A stretch of 35,945 nucleotides of DNA, taken from contig DVIW01000027.1 in the NCBI GenBank assembly GCA_018710945.1, forward strand, positions 1 through 35,945, in the 5' to 3' direction. The first letter of the stretch is position 1. Each line of letters begins with the position of its first letter. A model generated the notes under the pieces. It did no database searches. It saw only the letters and a program-made list of their open reading frames with translations, and was not told the DNA's origin. This DNA is from Candidatus Aphodovivens avistercoris (GTDB taxonomy: Bacteria; Actinomycetota; Coriobacteriia; Coriobacteriales; Eggerthellaceae). Positions 16,643 through 24,219 of this stretch are shown piece by piece. Both the position numbers and the translations under genes were made by a program.

Positions 16643-18118
16643 ATGCAGATAGCCCTTTCCGGCGTGAGCTACGCCTACCCCTCCGCCGCCGATCCCATTC
16701 TGAACAACGTATCCGTCACCTTCCCGCGCGGCTGGACCGGCCTGCTCGGCGACAACGGCTGCGGCAAGACCACCCTCGCGAAGATCGCCTGCGGGCTGAT
16801 CGAGCCCGATACGGGAAGCGTCACGCGCGGCCTGTTCGCCGTCATGTGCGCCCAGGAGACCGATGCCGAACCCGACGGGCTGGCCGACTTCGTACTCGAC
16901 TTCGGCCGCGAGGCGCGCGAGGTGCGGCGCATCTTCCGCATCGAGGATGACATGCCGTGGCGCTACGCCGAGCTGTCGTGCGGCGAGCAGAAGAAGCTGC
17001 AGGTGGCGACGGCACTCTGGCAGCGCCCCGACGTGCTCGTGCTCGACGAGCCCACCAACCACATCGACTGCGCGGCACGCGAGCAGCTGGCGTGCGCGCT
17101 GCGGCGTTTCGGCGGCATCGGCGTCCTCGTGAGCCATGACCGCGAGCTGCTTGACGCGCTGGCCGAGCGCTGCGTGTCGTTCGAGGCGGGCGGCCTCGTG
17201 GTGCGCCCCGGCGGCTACACGGCCGCGCACAGGCAGGCCGAGCTGGAGCGCATCGCCGCCGCGCGCGAGCGGAAGGCGGCGAAGGAGAGCCTCGCGCGGC
17301 TGGCAGCCGAGAAGGACGCACGCGCTCACGAGGCGGCGCGGGCGAAGGCGCGCAGCAGCAAGCGGAAGATCGACCCGAAGGACCACGACGCGAAGGGCAA
17401 GATCGACCTCGCGCGCGTGTCGGGCCAAGACGGCGTGCGCGGGCGCCTGTCGGCTCAGATGGACGCGCGGCTCGCCGCAGCGCGCGACCGCGTTGTCGCC
17501 GCGCACGTGGAGAAGCGCTACGACGGCGACCTCTGGCTCGACGCACGCCCGAGCCCGCGCAAGACGCTCGCGCGCATCGAGCCCGCCGCGATCCCCTGCG
17601 GCGAGGGCACGTTGGATGTGCCGAAGCTGTTCGTCGGCAACACCGACCACGTGGGCATCGTGGGGCCCAACGGCGCGGGGAAGACGACGCTGCTCGCGTA
17701 TGTGCGCACGCTGCTCGACCCCGCGATCGCGCTGCTCGACATCCCGCAGGAGCCGACCGAGCATCGGCGCGCCACCGCACTCGCCCGCGCCGCGGCGCTC
17801 TCCCCCGCCGAGCGCGGGCGCGTGCTCTCCGTTGTGGCGCAGCTGAACTCGCGGCCCGACCGCCTACTCGAAGGCGGCCGCACGAGCCCCGGCGAGCTGC
17901 GCAAGCTCATGCTCGCGCTCGGCATGCTCGACCGCCCCGAGCTCATCATCATGGACGAGCCGACGAACCACCTCGACCTGCACTCCACCGAGGCGCTCGA
18001 ACGCGCGCTTTCCGCCTACCCCGGCGCCCTGCTGCTCGTGAGCCACGACCGCGCCTTCCTGCAGGCATGCACCAACCGCACCTGGGAAGTGGAAGGCGGC
18101 GCCGTGCGCGAGCGATAG
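16643..18118 (+). CDS. ABC-F family ATPase (ribosome-protection type candidate)
   Basis: 491 residues with two ABC ATPase domains and no membrane segment, the layout of ABC-F translation factors. Domain 1: Walker A GDNGCGKT (36-43), signature LSCGEQ (111-116), Walker B VLVLDEPTNHID (131-142). A charged linker of about 100 residues (200-300) with a long helical Ala/Arg/Lys/Glu stretch follows. Domain 2: Walker A GPNGAGKTT (341-349), signature TSPGE (414-418), Walker B LIIMDEPTNHLD (434-445). Both DEPTNH-D motifs are intact. Length and divergence from housekeeping EttA/Uup suggest an antibiotic-resistance type that displaces drug from the ribosome, but target drugs cannot be read. ATG at 16643 has GGAGAG upstream; in-frame starts upstream lack one. 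The long leader with a tiny frame supports inducible control. Confidence 0.88.
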   Translation: MQIALSGVSYAYPSAADPILNNVSVTFPRGWTGLLGDNGCGKTTLAKIACGLIEPDTGSVTRGLFAVMCAQETDAEPDGLADFVLDFGREAREVRRIFRIEDDMPWRYAELSCGEQKKLQVATALWQRPDVLVLDEPTNHIDCAAREQLACALRRFGGIGVLVSHDRELLDALAERCVSFEAGGLVVRPGGYTAAHRQAELERIAAARERKAAKESLARLAAEKDARAHEAARAKARSSKRKIDPKDHDAKGKIDLARVSGQDGVRGRLSAQMDARLAAARDRVVAAHVEKRYDGDLWLDARPSPRKTLARIEPAAIPCGEGTLDVPKLFVGNTDHVGIVGPNGAGKTTLLAYVRTLLDPAIALLDIPQEPTEHRRATALARAAALSPAERGRVLSVVAQLNSRPDRLLEGGRTSPGELRKLMLALGMLDRPELIIMDEPTNHLDLHSTEALERALSAYPGALLLVSHDRAFLQACTNRTWEVEGGAVRER

Positions 18119-18136
18119 GCGCGCCCTACCTCGCGC
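18106..18136 (+). terminator. Hairpin at the end of the ABC-F gene
   Basis: GCGCGAG (18106-18112) pairs with CTCGCGC (18130-18136) around an inner GGCGCGCC palindrome, spanning the stop codon. There is no T tract, so termination is uncertain. Confidence 0.3.
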
Positions 18137-18200
18137 TGCCCGCACAGAAAGGCACGACGGGATTGGACTGGACGCAAGCGCTCCCGCATGCCGCCGCCCT

Positions 18201-18206
18201 TATAAT
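18201..18206 (+). promoter_or_regulatory. Candidate -10 element for the gene at 18246
   Basis: A consensus TATAAT 39 bases before the ATG. A TTGGAC lies too far upstream (32 bases) to serve as its -35. Confidence 0.5.
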
Positions 18207-18245
18207 GGGCGGAGAAGAGACCCTCCGCATCTGCAAGGAGCCCCC

Positions 18246-18524
18246 ATGCGCATCCGACCCTGCACCGCACGCGACGCCGCCTCCACGGCGCGGCTGTTCT
18301 TCGAGGCGGTGCACGAAAGCTGTGCCGGCGACTACACGCCCGCGCAGCTGGACGCCTGGGCCCCCGCCGCGCAGCTCGCGGCCGACGGGCCGCGCGACGA
18401 GGACCGCATCCTCGAGATCGGCCGCGCCTGGGAGGAGCACCGCCCCGCCGACGACGCCGCACGCCAGGAGCTCGTCGACCTGCTTCTCACCTGGTCGGAG
18501 CGCGTTCTCGCAACCTGCCGCTAG
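18246..18524 (+). CDS. Small protein with a GNAT-like N-terminus, probably truncated
   Basis: 92 residues. The first 40 (IRPCTARDAASTARLFFEAV, then GDYTPAQLDAWAP) closely follow the start of YafP-like GNAT acetyltransferases, which use this segment for the first strand and two helices. The acetyl-CoA-binding core is absent; instead residues 45-92 are an acidic, helix-prone tail (ILEIGRAWEEHRP, then LVDLLLTWSERVL). It therefore cannot be an active acetyltransferase alone. ATG at 18246 has AAGGAG five bases upstream and a consensus -10, and a strong terminator follows, so it seems to be expressed. A deletion-derived remnant put to another use, or a distinct small family, are both possible. Confidence 0.65.
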   Translation: MRIRPCTARDAASTARLFFEAVHESCAGDYTPAQLDAWAPAAQLAADGPRDEDRILEIGRAWEEHRPADDAARQELVDLLLTWSERVLATCR

Positions 18525-18560
18525 CCGACGCCGGCCGACGCGCATCATCCCGAAACGCAA

Positions 18561-18588
18561 CGAGGCCCGCTCTCCGGAGCGGGCCTCG
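18561..18588. terminator. Intrinsic terminator between convergent genes
   Basis: CGAGGCCCGCTC (18561-18572) and GAGCGGGCCTCG (18577-18588) form a perfect 12-base stem with loop TCCG, followed on the plus strand by TCTTT. It ends the gene at 18246-18524 and may also serve the leftward gene that ends at 18636. Confidence 0.8.
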
Positions 18589-18635
18589 TCTTTCCGCAAG
18601 CGCGCGGACGCCCCGCTGCGCCTCTTCGCCAGCGC

Positions 18636-19076
18636 CTAGTAGCGCAGCTTGCGCACGTTGTTCGCCAGAATCACGCACACCACCATGAGGGCCAGCTGCA
18701 CCACGGCGCTCGCAATGCTCGTCCCGTCGAGCTGGCCGGACGTGAAGCAGCCGATCAGGTTCAGCGCCGCGAACACCGCGCCGATGATGGCGATCACGAA
18801 GAACGGCATGATCTTGTTGGGGTCCTTCGCACCGCGCAAGCCGAGCAGGCCCACGATGAGGTCGATGATGCCGCTCACGAGCGCGCCGCCCGCAAGCACG
18901 AACAGCACGCCCGCGCCGAGCGCGAGCTGCTGCTGCTCGGCAGCCGAGGCGTCCGCACCCGCCATGACGCCCGCCGCGCCGCCCGCACAGGTGACGAGGC
19001 CGGCGACGATGGAGAGAATCGCGACGACGATCACGATGATCGAGAGAACTTTGATGGCTTTCTGGGAACCGGTCAT
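18636..19076 (-). CDS. Small four-helix membrane protein of unknown function
   Basis: 146 residues with four hydrophobic segments: about 10-32 (IIVIVVAILSIVAGLVTCAG), 50-75, 85-110 and 118-138, and a short basic end (NNVRKLRY). A helix break after the first segment holds a CAGGAAG stretch and a short polar part with AEQQQ. No known motif is seen. ATG at 19076 (MTGSQKAIKV) has AAAGGAAG upstream. It is transcribed alone, convergent with the gene at 18246 and divergent from the oxidase-like gene at 19251. Confidence 0.75.
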   Translation of the reverse strand: MTGSQKAIKVLSIIVIVVAILSIVAGLVTCAGGAAGVMAGADASAAEQQQLALGAGVLFVLAGGALVSGIIDLIVGLLGLRGAKDPNKIMPFFVIAIIGAVFAALNLIGCFTSGQLDGTSIASAVVQLALMVVCVILANNVRKLRY

Positions 19077-19128
19077 GAAGCTTCCTTTCGCAGACGGGCG
19101 GCACCGTGCAGACGCGCCCGCCAACCGT

Positions 19129-19134
19129 TACAAT
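19129..19134 (+). promoter_or_regulatory. Candidate -10 element for the oxidase-like gene
   Basis: TACAAT in CGTTACAATAGC, about 117 bases upstream of the ATG at 19251. Confidence 0.4.
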
Positions 19135-19250
19135 AGCTTTGCCATTCTAGAAGAACACCCGATCAGGCAGGCAAACGGAACGCACCCTGAACGAAAAGTT
19201 GAACGCGGCGCGCCCCGCACATCCGCCCGCCGACCCAAAGGAAGCCGCCC

Positions 19251-19667
19251 ATGCACCCCGACACCTCCACCCGCAAGTTCACCGACCTCGACGCCGCTGC
19301 CCTCAAAGCCTCGATGGCACGTTTCGAAGGCGTGGCCGTGGTGGCCACCGTGAACCCCGACAGCACACCCGACGCTGCCATCTTCATGCCCGCCATGCCT
19401 GATGAGGAGCACGTCATCCTCATCCTGGCCGACAATTGCACGCGCGCGAACATCGAGCGCACAGGCACCGCGCACCTCGTCTACGACGTGCCGAACCCCG
19501 CCGCGAAGGACAAGGCCGCTCGCCATGCCGGCGCGCGCCTCGACCTTGCGCTCGTGCGCAACGAGGGCGCCGACGCCGCCGAGTGGCAGCGCGTAGCCGA
19601 CGCCTTCCCCCGCATGAACCCCGCCGTCATGATCCTGCGCATCGACCGCATCCTGCCCGTCGGGTAA
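19251..19667 (+). CDS. Pyridoxamine 5'-phosphate oxidase-like (split-barrel) protein
   Basis: 138 residues. The pattern of a leading helix, then GVAVVATVNPDSTPDAAIF (first strands of the split barrel), VILILADNCTRANIERTG (cofactor-contact strand and helix), and TAHLVYDVPNP fits the pyridoxamine-phosphate-oxidase-like flavin/F420/heme-binding fold. Members are dimers that bind FMN or a related cofactor; the substrate cannot be inferred. ATG at 19251 has AAAGGAAG upstream. It is a single gene between a divergent membrane protein and the efflux locus. The stretch after it (19668-19781) holds a C8-T7 run at 19733-19747. Confidence 0.75.
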   Translation: MHPDTSTRKFTDLDAAALKASMARFEGVAVVATVNPDSTPDAAIFMPAMPDEEHVILILADNCTRANIERTGTAHLVYDVPNPAAKDKAARHAGARLDLALVRNEGADAAEWQRVADAFPRMNPAVMILRIDRILPVG

Positions 19668-19781
19668 CGGGGCGGGCGCGCACCCGCTCCCGCTTCCCGA
19701 GCATCCGCATCTGTTCCCGCACACGCTCACCTCCCCCCCCTTTTTTTCTTCAAAATTAGTCTGATTTCAGCCTATTTTCTC

Positions 19782-19830
19782 TTGACACCATCTCGCTGCT
19801 TCTCTACTTTATAGACCGATATCGGTCTAT
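19782..19830 (+). promoter_or_regulatory. Promoter and 20-bp operator of the MFS efflux operon
   Basis: A consensus -35 TTGACA (19782-19787) and TACTTT (19805-19810) with a 17-base spacer are followed at once by the perfect palindrome ATAGACCGATATCGGTCTAT (19811-19830), which covers the expected transcription start near 19817. A repressor bound there would block transcription. The site has the size of a TetR- or MarR-family operator. Confidence 0.75.
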
Positions 19831-19870
19831 TTAGGAATGGAGCCTCGTATCATCACCAGGAAAGGTCCTC

Positions 19871-21400
19871 ATGAGCCCTCCCACGCTGTCGAAGGGACGG
19901 CTGTGGGCGTCGCTTGCGGTGATCCTGTTCGGGCAGTTCGTGGTGTCGATCGACCTCACGGTCTTGAACATCGCCCTGCCCGACCTCACGCAGGAACTCA
20001 ACCCCACGTCCGACCAGCTGCTGTGGATCGTCGACGTGTACTCGCTCGTGCTGGCCGGCCTCATCGTGGCCACCAGCTCGCTGTCCGACCAGTTCGGCAG
20101 GAAGCGGATGCTGCTCGGCGGTTTCGCCCTGTTCGGCATCGGATCGGCGCTCATCATGATCGCCGACGCACCCGAGCACGTCATCGCCATCCGCGCGTTC
20201 CTCGGCGTCGGCGGCGCCATGATCATGTCCGTCACCATATCCATGGTGCGCAGCATCTTCACCGATCCGAAAGAGCGCGCGCTGGCCGTTGCGCTGTGGT
20301 CGGCCGTCTCGGCGCTCGGCATGGCAACCGGCCCGCTCATCGGCGGGTTCCTGCTCGACCACTTCAGCTGGCACGCAGCTTTCCTCGTGAACGTGCCGTT
20401 CATGGCAGTCGCCGCGCTCGTCGGCATCTTCAAGCTGCCCGAAGTCAAGGTGGCCGAACCCGGGAAATTCGACGCGCTGGGCGCCGTCATGTTCCTTGCC
20501 GGCATGGTGTCGCTCCTGTGGGGCATCAAGCACGTCTCGGCCGAGCTTGAGTTCGACACCGCCGGCATCGTCACCATCGTCGCGGGCCTCGTCCTGCTCG
20601 TGCTCTTCGGCGTCAAGTGCGTGAAGTCGAAAACGCCGATGCTTGAGCTGTCGCTGTTCCGCAACCGCACGTTCGCCGCCGGCGTGGTGGCGACCGCCGG
20701 CTCCACGTTCGCCATGGCGGTGCTTCTGTACCTGCTGTCGCAGTGGCTGCAGCTTGTCAACGGCGACGGCTCGCTCGAAGCGGGCCTGAAGCTCGTTCCC
20801 ATGGCCATTGCCAGCCTCGTCGCCAGCACGGCGGCATCCGCCCTGGCCATGCGCTTCCAGGCGCGCAACGTCATCGCGGGCGGCATGATCATCGCCGCAG
20901 CCGCCATGATCATGCTCGTGCTCTTCCGCGACGACCTGACCATCGAGCCCATCATGGTATCCATGACCCTCGTCGGCCTGGGCACGGGCGCGCTCGCGGT
21001 GGGTGCGTCGCTCATCATGGGAGCCACGCCCGTCGAGAAGGCATCGGGCGCAGGCAGCACCCAGGAGATCTCCTACGACATGGGCAACGTGCTCGGCGTG
21101 GCCATCCTCGGAAGCGTGGCGTCAATCATCTACCGCGACGGCCTCAGCACCGGCCAGATGCGCGCGATGGGACTCGGCGGCCAGCTGATCGACGCCTGCG
21201 AGCAGTCGTTCTCCGTGACGGCCGAGGTGGCGAACCAGCTGCAGATGCCCGACCTGTACCAACTCGGCGTCGAGGCGTTCAACAACTCCGTGGTGGACAC
21301 GTGCCTCATCGGCGGCATCATCATCCTCGTGGTGGCCGTGGCCGTGTGGGCGCTCGTGCCGAAGGGGCTGAAGATCACCGAGGACGTGGACACGCCATGA
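19871..21400 (+). CDS. MFS drug/proton antiporter, 14-helix DHA2 family
   Basis: 509-residue inner-membrane transporter with about 14 membrane helices. Helix 1 and its end (SIDLTVLNIALPDL) carry the DHA2 motif with Asp in the membrane. The loop between helices 2 and 3 has motif A (SLSDQFGRKRMLLGG), and helix 5 has the antiporter motif C (ALGMATGPLIGGFLLDHFSW). Closest in look to the SmvA/QacA type pumps for cationic drugs and dyes; actual substrates are unknown. ATG at 19871 has AGGAAAGG upstream. The next gene, a lipoprotein, overlaps its end in ATGA, so the two are translated together. A strong promoter and operator precede it. A MarR-type regulator lies downstream on the same strand. Confidence 0.92.
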   Translation: MSPPTLSKGRLWASLAVILFGQFVVSIDLTVLNIALPDLTQELNPTSDQLLWIVDVYSLVLAGLIVATSSLSDQFGRKRMLLGGFALFGIGSALIMIADAPEHVIAIRAFLGVGGAMIMSVTISMVRSIFTDPKERALAVALWSAVSALGMATGPLIGGFLLDHFSWHAAFLVNVPFMAVAALVGIFKLPEVKVAEPGKFDALGAVMFLAGMVSLLWGIKHVSAELEFDTAGIVTIVAGLVLLVLFGVKCVKSKTPMLELSLFRNRTFAAGVVATAGSTFAMAVLLYLLSQWLQLVNGDGSLEAGLKLVPMAIASLVASTAASALAMRFQARNVIAGGMIIAAAAMIMLVLFRDDLTIEPIMVSMTLVGLGTGALAVGASLIMGATPVEKASGAGSTQEISYDMGNVLGVAILGSVASIIYRDGLSTGQMRAMGLGGQLIDACEQSFSVTAEVANQLQMPDLYQLGVEAFNNSVVDTCLIGGIIILVVAVAVWALVPKGLKITEDVDTP

Positions 21401-21714
21401 AAAAGCAGATCATCCCCGTGGCGCTTGCCGGCGCGGCCCTCACTGTCATGCTCGCCCTCAGCGGCTGCGGCGCAAGCCTCGACCGCGACGTAGACGTGCA
21501 GGGCATGACGCTCAGCGTTCCGTCGAACTGGGCGCAGGAGGTCGCCGAGGGCAACACCGACGCGCAGGGAACCGTCGCGTTCGAGAAGGCGACCGACGAC
21601 GAAGACGATCCCTACAACGCCATCGTGGTGCGCTACGAGACGGCGGGAGACGAGACGCCCGCCGACGCCGATGCGGCCATCGGCGACGTGGTGGGCAGCA
21701 TCGATCTGGCCTAG
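21397..21714 (+). CDS. Small lipoprotein coupled to the MFS pump
   Basis: 105 residues. A lipoprotein signal peptide is clear: KK at the start, a hydrophobic core (PVALAGAALTVMLAL) and lipobox LSGC, with lipidated Cys near residue 24. The mature part is short and very acidic (TDDEDDPYNA, GDETPADADAA), with a middle TLSVPSNWAQEV segment. No domain is recognised. The ATG overlaps the MFS stop as ATGA. Anchoring outside the membrane next to the pump suggests an accessory role, by context only. Confidence 0.8.
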   Translation: MKKQIIPVALAGAALTVMLALSGCGASLDRDVDVQGMTLSVPSNWAQEVAEGNTDAQGTVAFEKATDDEDDPYNAIVVRYETAGDETPADADAAIGDVVGSIDLA

Positions 21715-21759
21715 CGCCTCGTTCGCGCCGACCGCCGCCCCAACCGGGCGCGCTCTTGC

Positions 21760-21805
21760 TACAATCGCCCTGGGCCGGGCGCGCCGCGCACAGCGCGCCC
21801 GGCCC
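21760..21805 (+). promoter_or_regulatory. -10 element and 13-bp inverted repeat upstream of marR
   Basis: TACAAT (21760-21765) is followed at the expected start of transcription by a perfect inverted repeat, GGGCCGGGCGCGC (21772-21784) and GCGCGCCCGGCCC (21793-21805), loop of 8. It may be an operator, a 5' stabilising hairpin, or a terminator for the upstream lipoprotein gene. Confidence 0.55.
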
Positions 21806-21831
21806 GACCAAGCCGACCGAGAGAGGCGCCG

Positions 21832-22389
21832 ATGACAACCGACACCACCGACACCCTGCGCGACCAGGAGACCATCGCCACTATCGAGGGCTCCCTGCTC
21901 GACGCGTACCGCGACACCATCCCTCCCGAGTACAGCGCCCCTTCGCTCACGCTCACCCAGGCAATGCTGCGCATCATGGCGAACTACGAGCAGTTCGCCA
22001 AGCGCCACGGCCTGACCACCAACGGCCTGCTGACCCTCACGGTCATCCGCTTCGCCGACGTCCCCTGCACCCAGCGCCTGATCAGCAAGCTGCTTCTGAT
22101 CCCCAAGCAGACCATCGGCTCGATCATCGCGTCTTTCAAGAAGCAGGGCTACGTCGCCGAGAAGCCCTCGCCAAGCGACGGCCGCGCCAAGACGCTCGTG
22201 CTCACCGAGGAAGGCGCGGCGTTCAGCGACCATGTGCTCTCGGAGCTTTCCGAACTTGAACGCACGGCGCTGCAGGCGAACTCGCGCGAGGAGATGGAAG
22301 CAGCCGTGCGCGTGGCGAACGTCTACACCGACGCGTTCGAGCGCGGCCTCGCAAAGCTCGAAGACGACGCAGAAACGAGGACCCCATGA
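21832..22389 (+). CDS. MarR-family transcriptional regulator
   Basis: 185 residues. The central winged-helix domain is seen in TNGLLTLTVIRFADVPCTQR (first helices), LISKLLLIPKQTIGSIIASFKKQGYV (recognition region, read in parts) and the wing EKPSPSDGRAKTLVLTEEG, the classic MarR D-x-R-x-x-x-L-x-LT motif. The N-terminus is longer than usual, with about 45 extra residues. ATG at 21832 has GAGAGG five bases upstream. It overlaps the next gene, an AlkD-like repair protein, by ATGA. It lies just downstream of the MFS/lipoprotein operon, so it may control that pump via the 19811 palindrome or itself via the hairpin before it; the two sites do not look alike. Confidence 0.88.
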   Translation: MTTDTTDTLRDQETIATIEGSLLDAYRDTIPPEYSAPSLTLTQAMLRIMANYEQFAKRHGLTTNGLLTLTVIRFADVPCTQRLISKLLLIPKQTIGSIIASFKKQGYVAEKPSPSDGRAKTLVLTEEGAAFSDHVLSELSELERTALQANSREEMEAAVRVANVYTDAFERGLAKLEDDAETRTP

Positions 22390-23084
22390 CGACCATCGCC
22401 GAGGAGCTTGCCGCCCTGGCCGACCCCGCCTACCAGGCGTTCCAGGCGAAGCTCGTGCCGAACATCGACCCAAGCCGCGTGCTCGGCGTGCGCACGCCCG
22501 CGCTGCGCAGCTACGCCCGCGATCTCGCGCGCACCCGCACGGACGAGGCGCGCGCGTTCATGGAGCAGCTCCCCCACGCGCTCTACGAGGAGAACAACCT
22601 GCACGGCGAACTCATCGGTCGCCTCGCGAAAACACCCGACGAGGCGTTTGCCCTGCTCGACGCGTTCCTTCCGCACGTGGACAACTGGGCGACGTGCGAC
22701 CTCATCCGCGTGCCTGCGTTCGAGCGCGACCTTCCTGCCGTGCTCGAGCGGCTGCGCGGCTGGATGGCGGCGGAGCCCGAGTACATGGTGCGCTTCGGCG
22801 TGGTGCAGCTCATGACGCTGTTCCTCGATGATCGGTTCGCGCCCGAGCACCTGCGCTGGGTGGCCGCCATACAGCGCCCCGAGTACTACATCAACATGGC
22901 GCGCGCGTGGTACTACTCGTTCGCGCTCATCAAGCAGCCCGCCGCGACGCTGCCGCTGTTCGAGCAGCGCCCCATTGCGCTCGACGCGTGGACGCACAAC
23001 AAGTCGCTGCAGAAGGCCCGCGAGAGCCGCCGCATCTCCCCCGAGCAGAAGGCGTATTTCCAGTCGCTCAAGGTGAAGGGGTAG
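22386..23084 (+). CDS. AlkD-like DNA alkylation repair protein
   Basis: 232 residues, all-helical HEAT-like repeats. Family features include VLGVRTPALRSYAR near the start, LHGELIGRLA, NWATCDLIR with the conserved Trp and Asp, and EYYINMARAWYYS. In AlkD, conserved aromatic residues and an Asp flip out and remove N3- or N7-alkylated purines. Its start overlaps the marR stop in ATGA, so a MarR regulator and a repair enzyme are made together. Some family members have lost glycosylase activity; the residues visible here do not settle this. Confidence 0.85.
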   Translation: MTTIAEELAALADPAYQAFQAKLVPNIDPSRVLGVRTPALRSYARDLARTRTDEARAFMEQLPHALYEENNLHGELIGRLAKTPDEAFALLDAFLPHVDNWATCDLIRVPAFERDLPAVLERLRGWMAAEPEYMVRFGVVQLMTLFLDDRFAPEHLRWVAAIQRPEYYINMARAWYYSFALIKQPAATLPLFEQRPIALDAWTHNKSLQKARESRRISPEQKAYFQSLKVKG

Positions 23085-23244
23085 AAGCGGAAGGGGCGCA
23101 GGGCGGGATGGCGCAAAAGCCGCAGTGGGCCGTTGCCGACGGCGCGCAACCTCCCCATGCCCCGCATGCTGAATCAGCGCGCAGCTGCCCCGTATCCCAC
23201 CGCGGCCCGCAGTCGCCGTGCGCCGAGGCGCAGCCGCTGCGTCG

Positions 23245-23766
23245 CTAGCGGGCGCCCTCCCAGCCGAACAGCGCGCTCGCGTCGCCAGCATCCGCGCGCT
23301 CGCGCCAGGCGCGCACGCGCTCAAGGCGCTCGACCGTCGAAGGCTGCAGCGGCTCGGGCAGCGCGTCGAGCGCGAACCAGCCGACCGCCGTGCTCTCGTC
23401 GTCGCCCACATGCGCCTGCGCCGCCGCCTCGTCATCGGCCGCATGGCAGAGAAACAGCACGTCGAGGTAGCGCGTCTGGTCGCCGTTGGCGTACGTGATG
23501 AGACGCGCGTCGGCCTTCACGCCCACAAGAGCCATCGGCACTGCCGCCACGCCCGTTTCCTCCAGCACCTCGCGCACCGCCGTGTCAGCCGGTTCTTCCC
23601 CTGGCTCGTTGATGCCCGACACGAGCGCCCACCGGCCCGTGTCGGCGCGCTTCCCCAGCAGCACGCGCCCCGCACCGTCCTCCACGCACGCGGTCACGCC
23701 GACAAGCCACAGCGGATCGTGCCCGATCTTCTCGCGCAGGCTCAAAATGAAATCGGGAGTGGGCAT
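23245..23766 (-). CDS. Nudix hydrolase
   Basis: 173 residues. The Nudix box is complete: GINEPGEEPADTAVREVLEETGV fits G-x5-E-x7-RE-U-x-EE-x-G-U (shown by its pattern; Glu residues bind Mg). It splits a nucleoside diphosphate linked to some moiety. Upstream VTACVEDGAGRVLLGKR and GRWALVSG are the normal strands before the box. The N-terminal 20 residues (TPDFILSLREKIGHDPLWL) resemble the start of many actinobacterial ADP-ribose/8-oxo-dGTP type members. ATG at 23766 has AGGAGG six bases upstream. It is transcribed leftward, convergent with the AlkD-like gene, with 160 bases of unassigned DNA between them. Confidence 0.92.
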   Translation of the reverse strand: MPTPDFILSLREKIGHDPLWLVGVTACVEDGAGRVLLGKRADTGRWALVSGINEPGEEPADTAVREVLEETGVAAVPMALVGVKADARLITYANGDQTRYLDVLFLCHAADDEAAAQAHVGDDESTAVGWFALDALPEPLQPSTVERLERVRAWRERADAGDASALFGWEGAR

Positions 23767-24138
23767 GACGAACCTCCTAGCTTGCGTTCCCGCCGCACGG
23801 GCGGCTGCCGCATGCGCTCATGACGCATATGAAAAGCGGACCTTCTCGCAAGATCTTCCCAGAAGAGACGAGGGCGCCTTCGTCCTTCATGCGCAGGGGC
23901 TTGATTGCCAGTCATCGCGTCACCGCTCCAAAACATATACGATCGCCCATAGGCGATATCGCGTTCGTCAGCGGCACGGTCCCCTGAGCCGGGCACGGCG
24001 CCCTCGCTGCATCGGCCAGAGCAACCGCCAGCCAGTTTACCATCACCCAAGCCCACCGCCGACCTGAACCAGATCGCTCCTCGCCCCGTCGAAACAAAGC
24101 CGCCAACGAAGTTGCTCGACTGAACGCCTCCGCCCAGG
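23767..24138. other. 372-base gap without a clear gene
   Basis: No gene is supported. The base composition is less GC-rich than in most of the window. An inverted repeat ATCGCC-CATA-GGCGAT (23942-23957) is the only structure seen; it could be an operator or a weak terminator for leftward transcripts from the accessory patch. Confidence 0.4.
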
Positions 24139-24219
24139 CTAGACCCTCTTGCTGCGGCTGCGTCGCCACATGCGGAACGCGATGAACGACACGATGAACG
24201 CCATGGCAAACGTTTTCAA
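24139..24219 (-). CDS. Candidate 26-residue membrane peptide
   Basis: TTG start with a perfect AGGAGG six bases upstream. The peptide begins MKTFAMAFIVSFIAF, a single hydrophobic helix, and ends in a strongly basic tail with WRRSRSKRV. This hydrophobic-then-basic form is typical of small membrane proteins, including type I toxins. A 34-codon frame (24216-24320) ends in TGA overlapping the TTG, which could couple the two. The 12-mer TTCAGGAGGTGC that forms the ribosome-binding site occurs again 48 bases upstream. The rest of 24220-24478 shows no other gene. Expression is unproven. Confidence 0.4.
   Translation of the reverse strand: MKTFAMAFIVSFIAFRMWRRSRSKRV

Noticed and set aside
15097..16644. 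515-codon leftward frame opposite the GNAT-methyltransferase fusion
   Set aside because: Antisense to a gene with clear motifs in both domains.
19733..19747. C8-T7 run as a phase-variation tract or terminator
   Set aside because: It is not inside a gene or between promoter hexamers, and no good stem precedes it.
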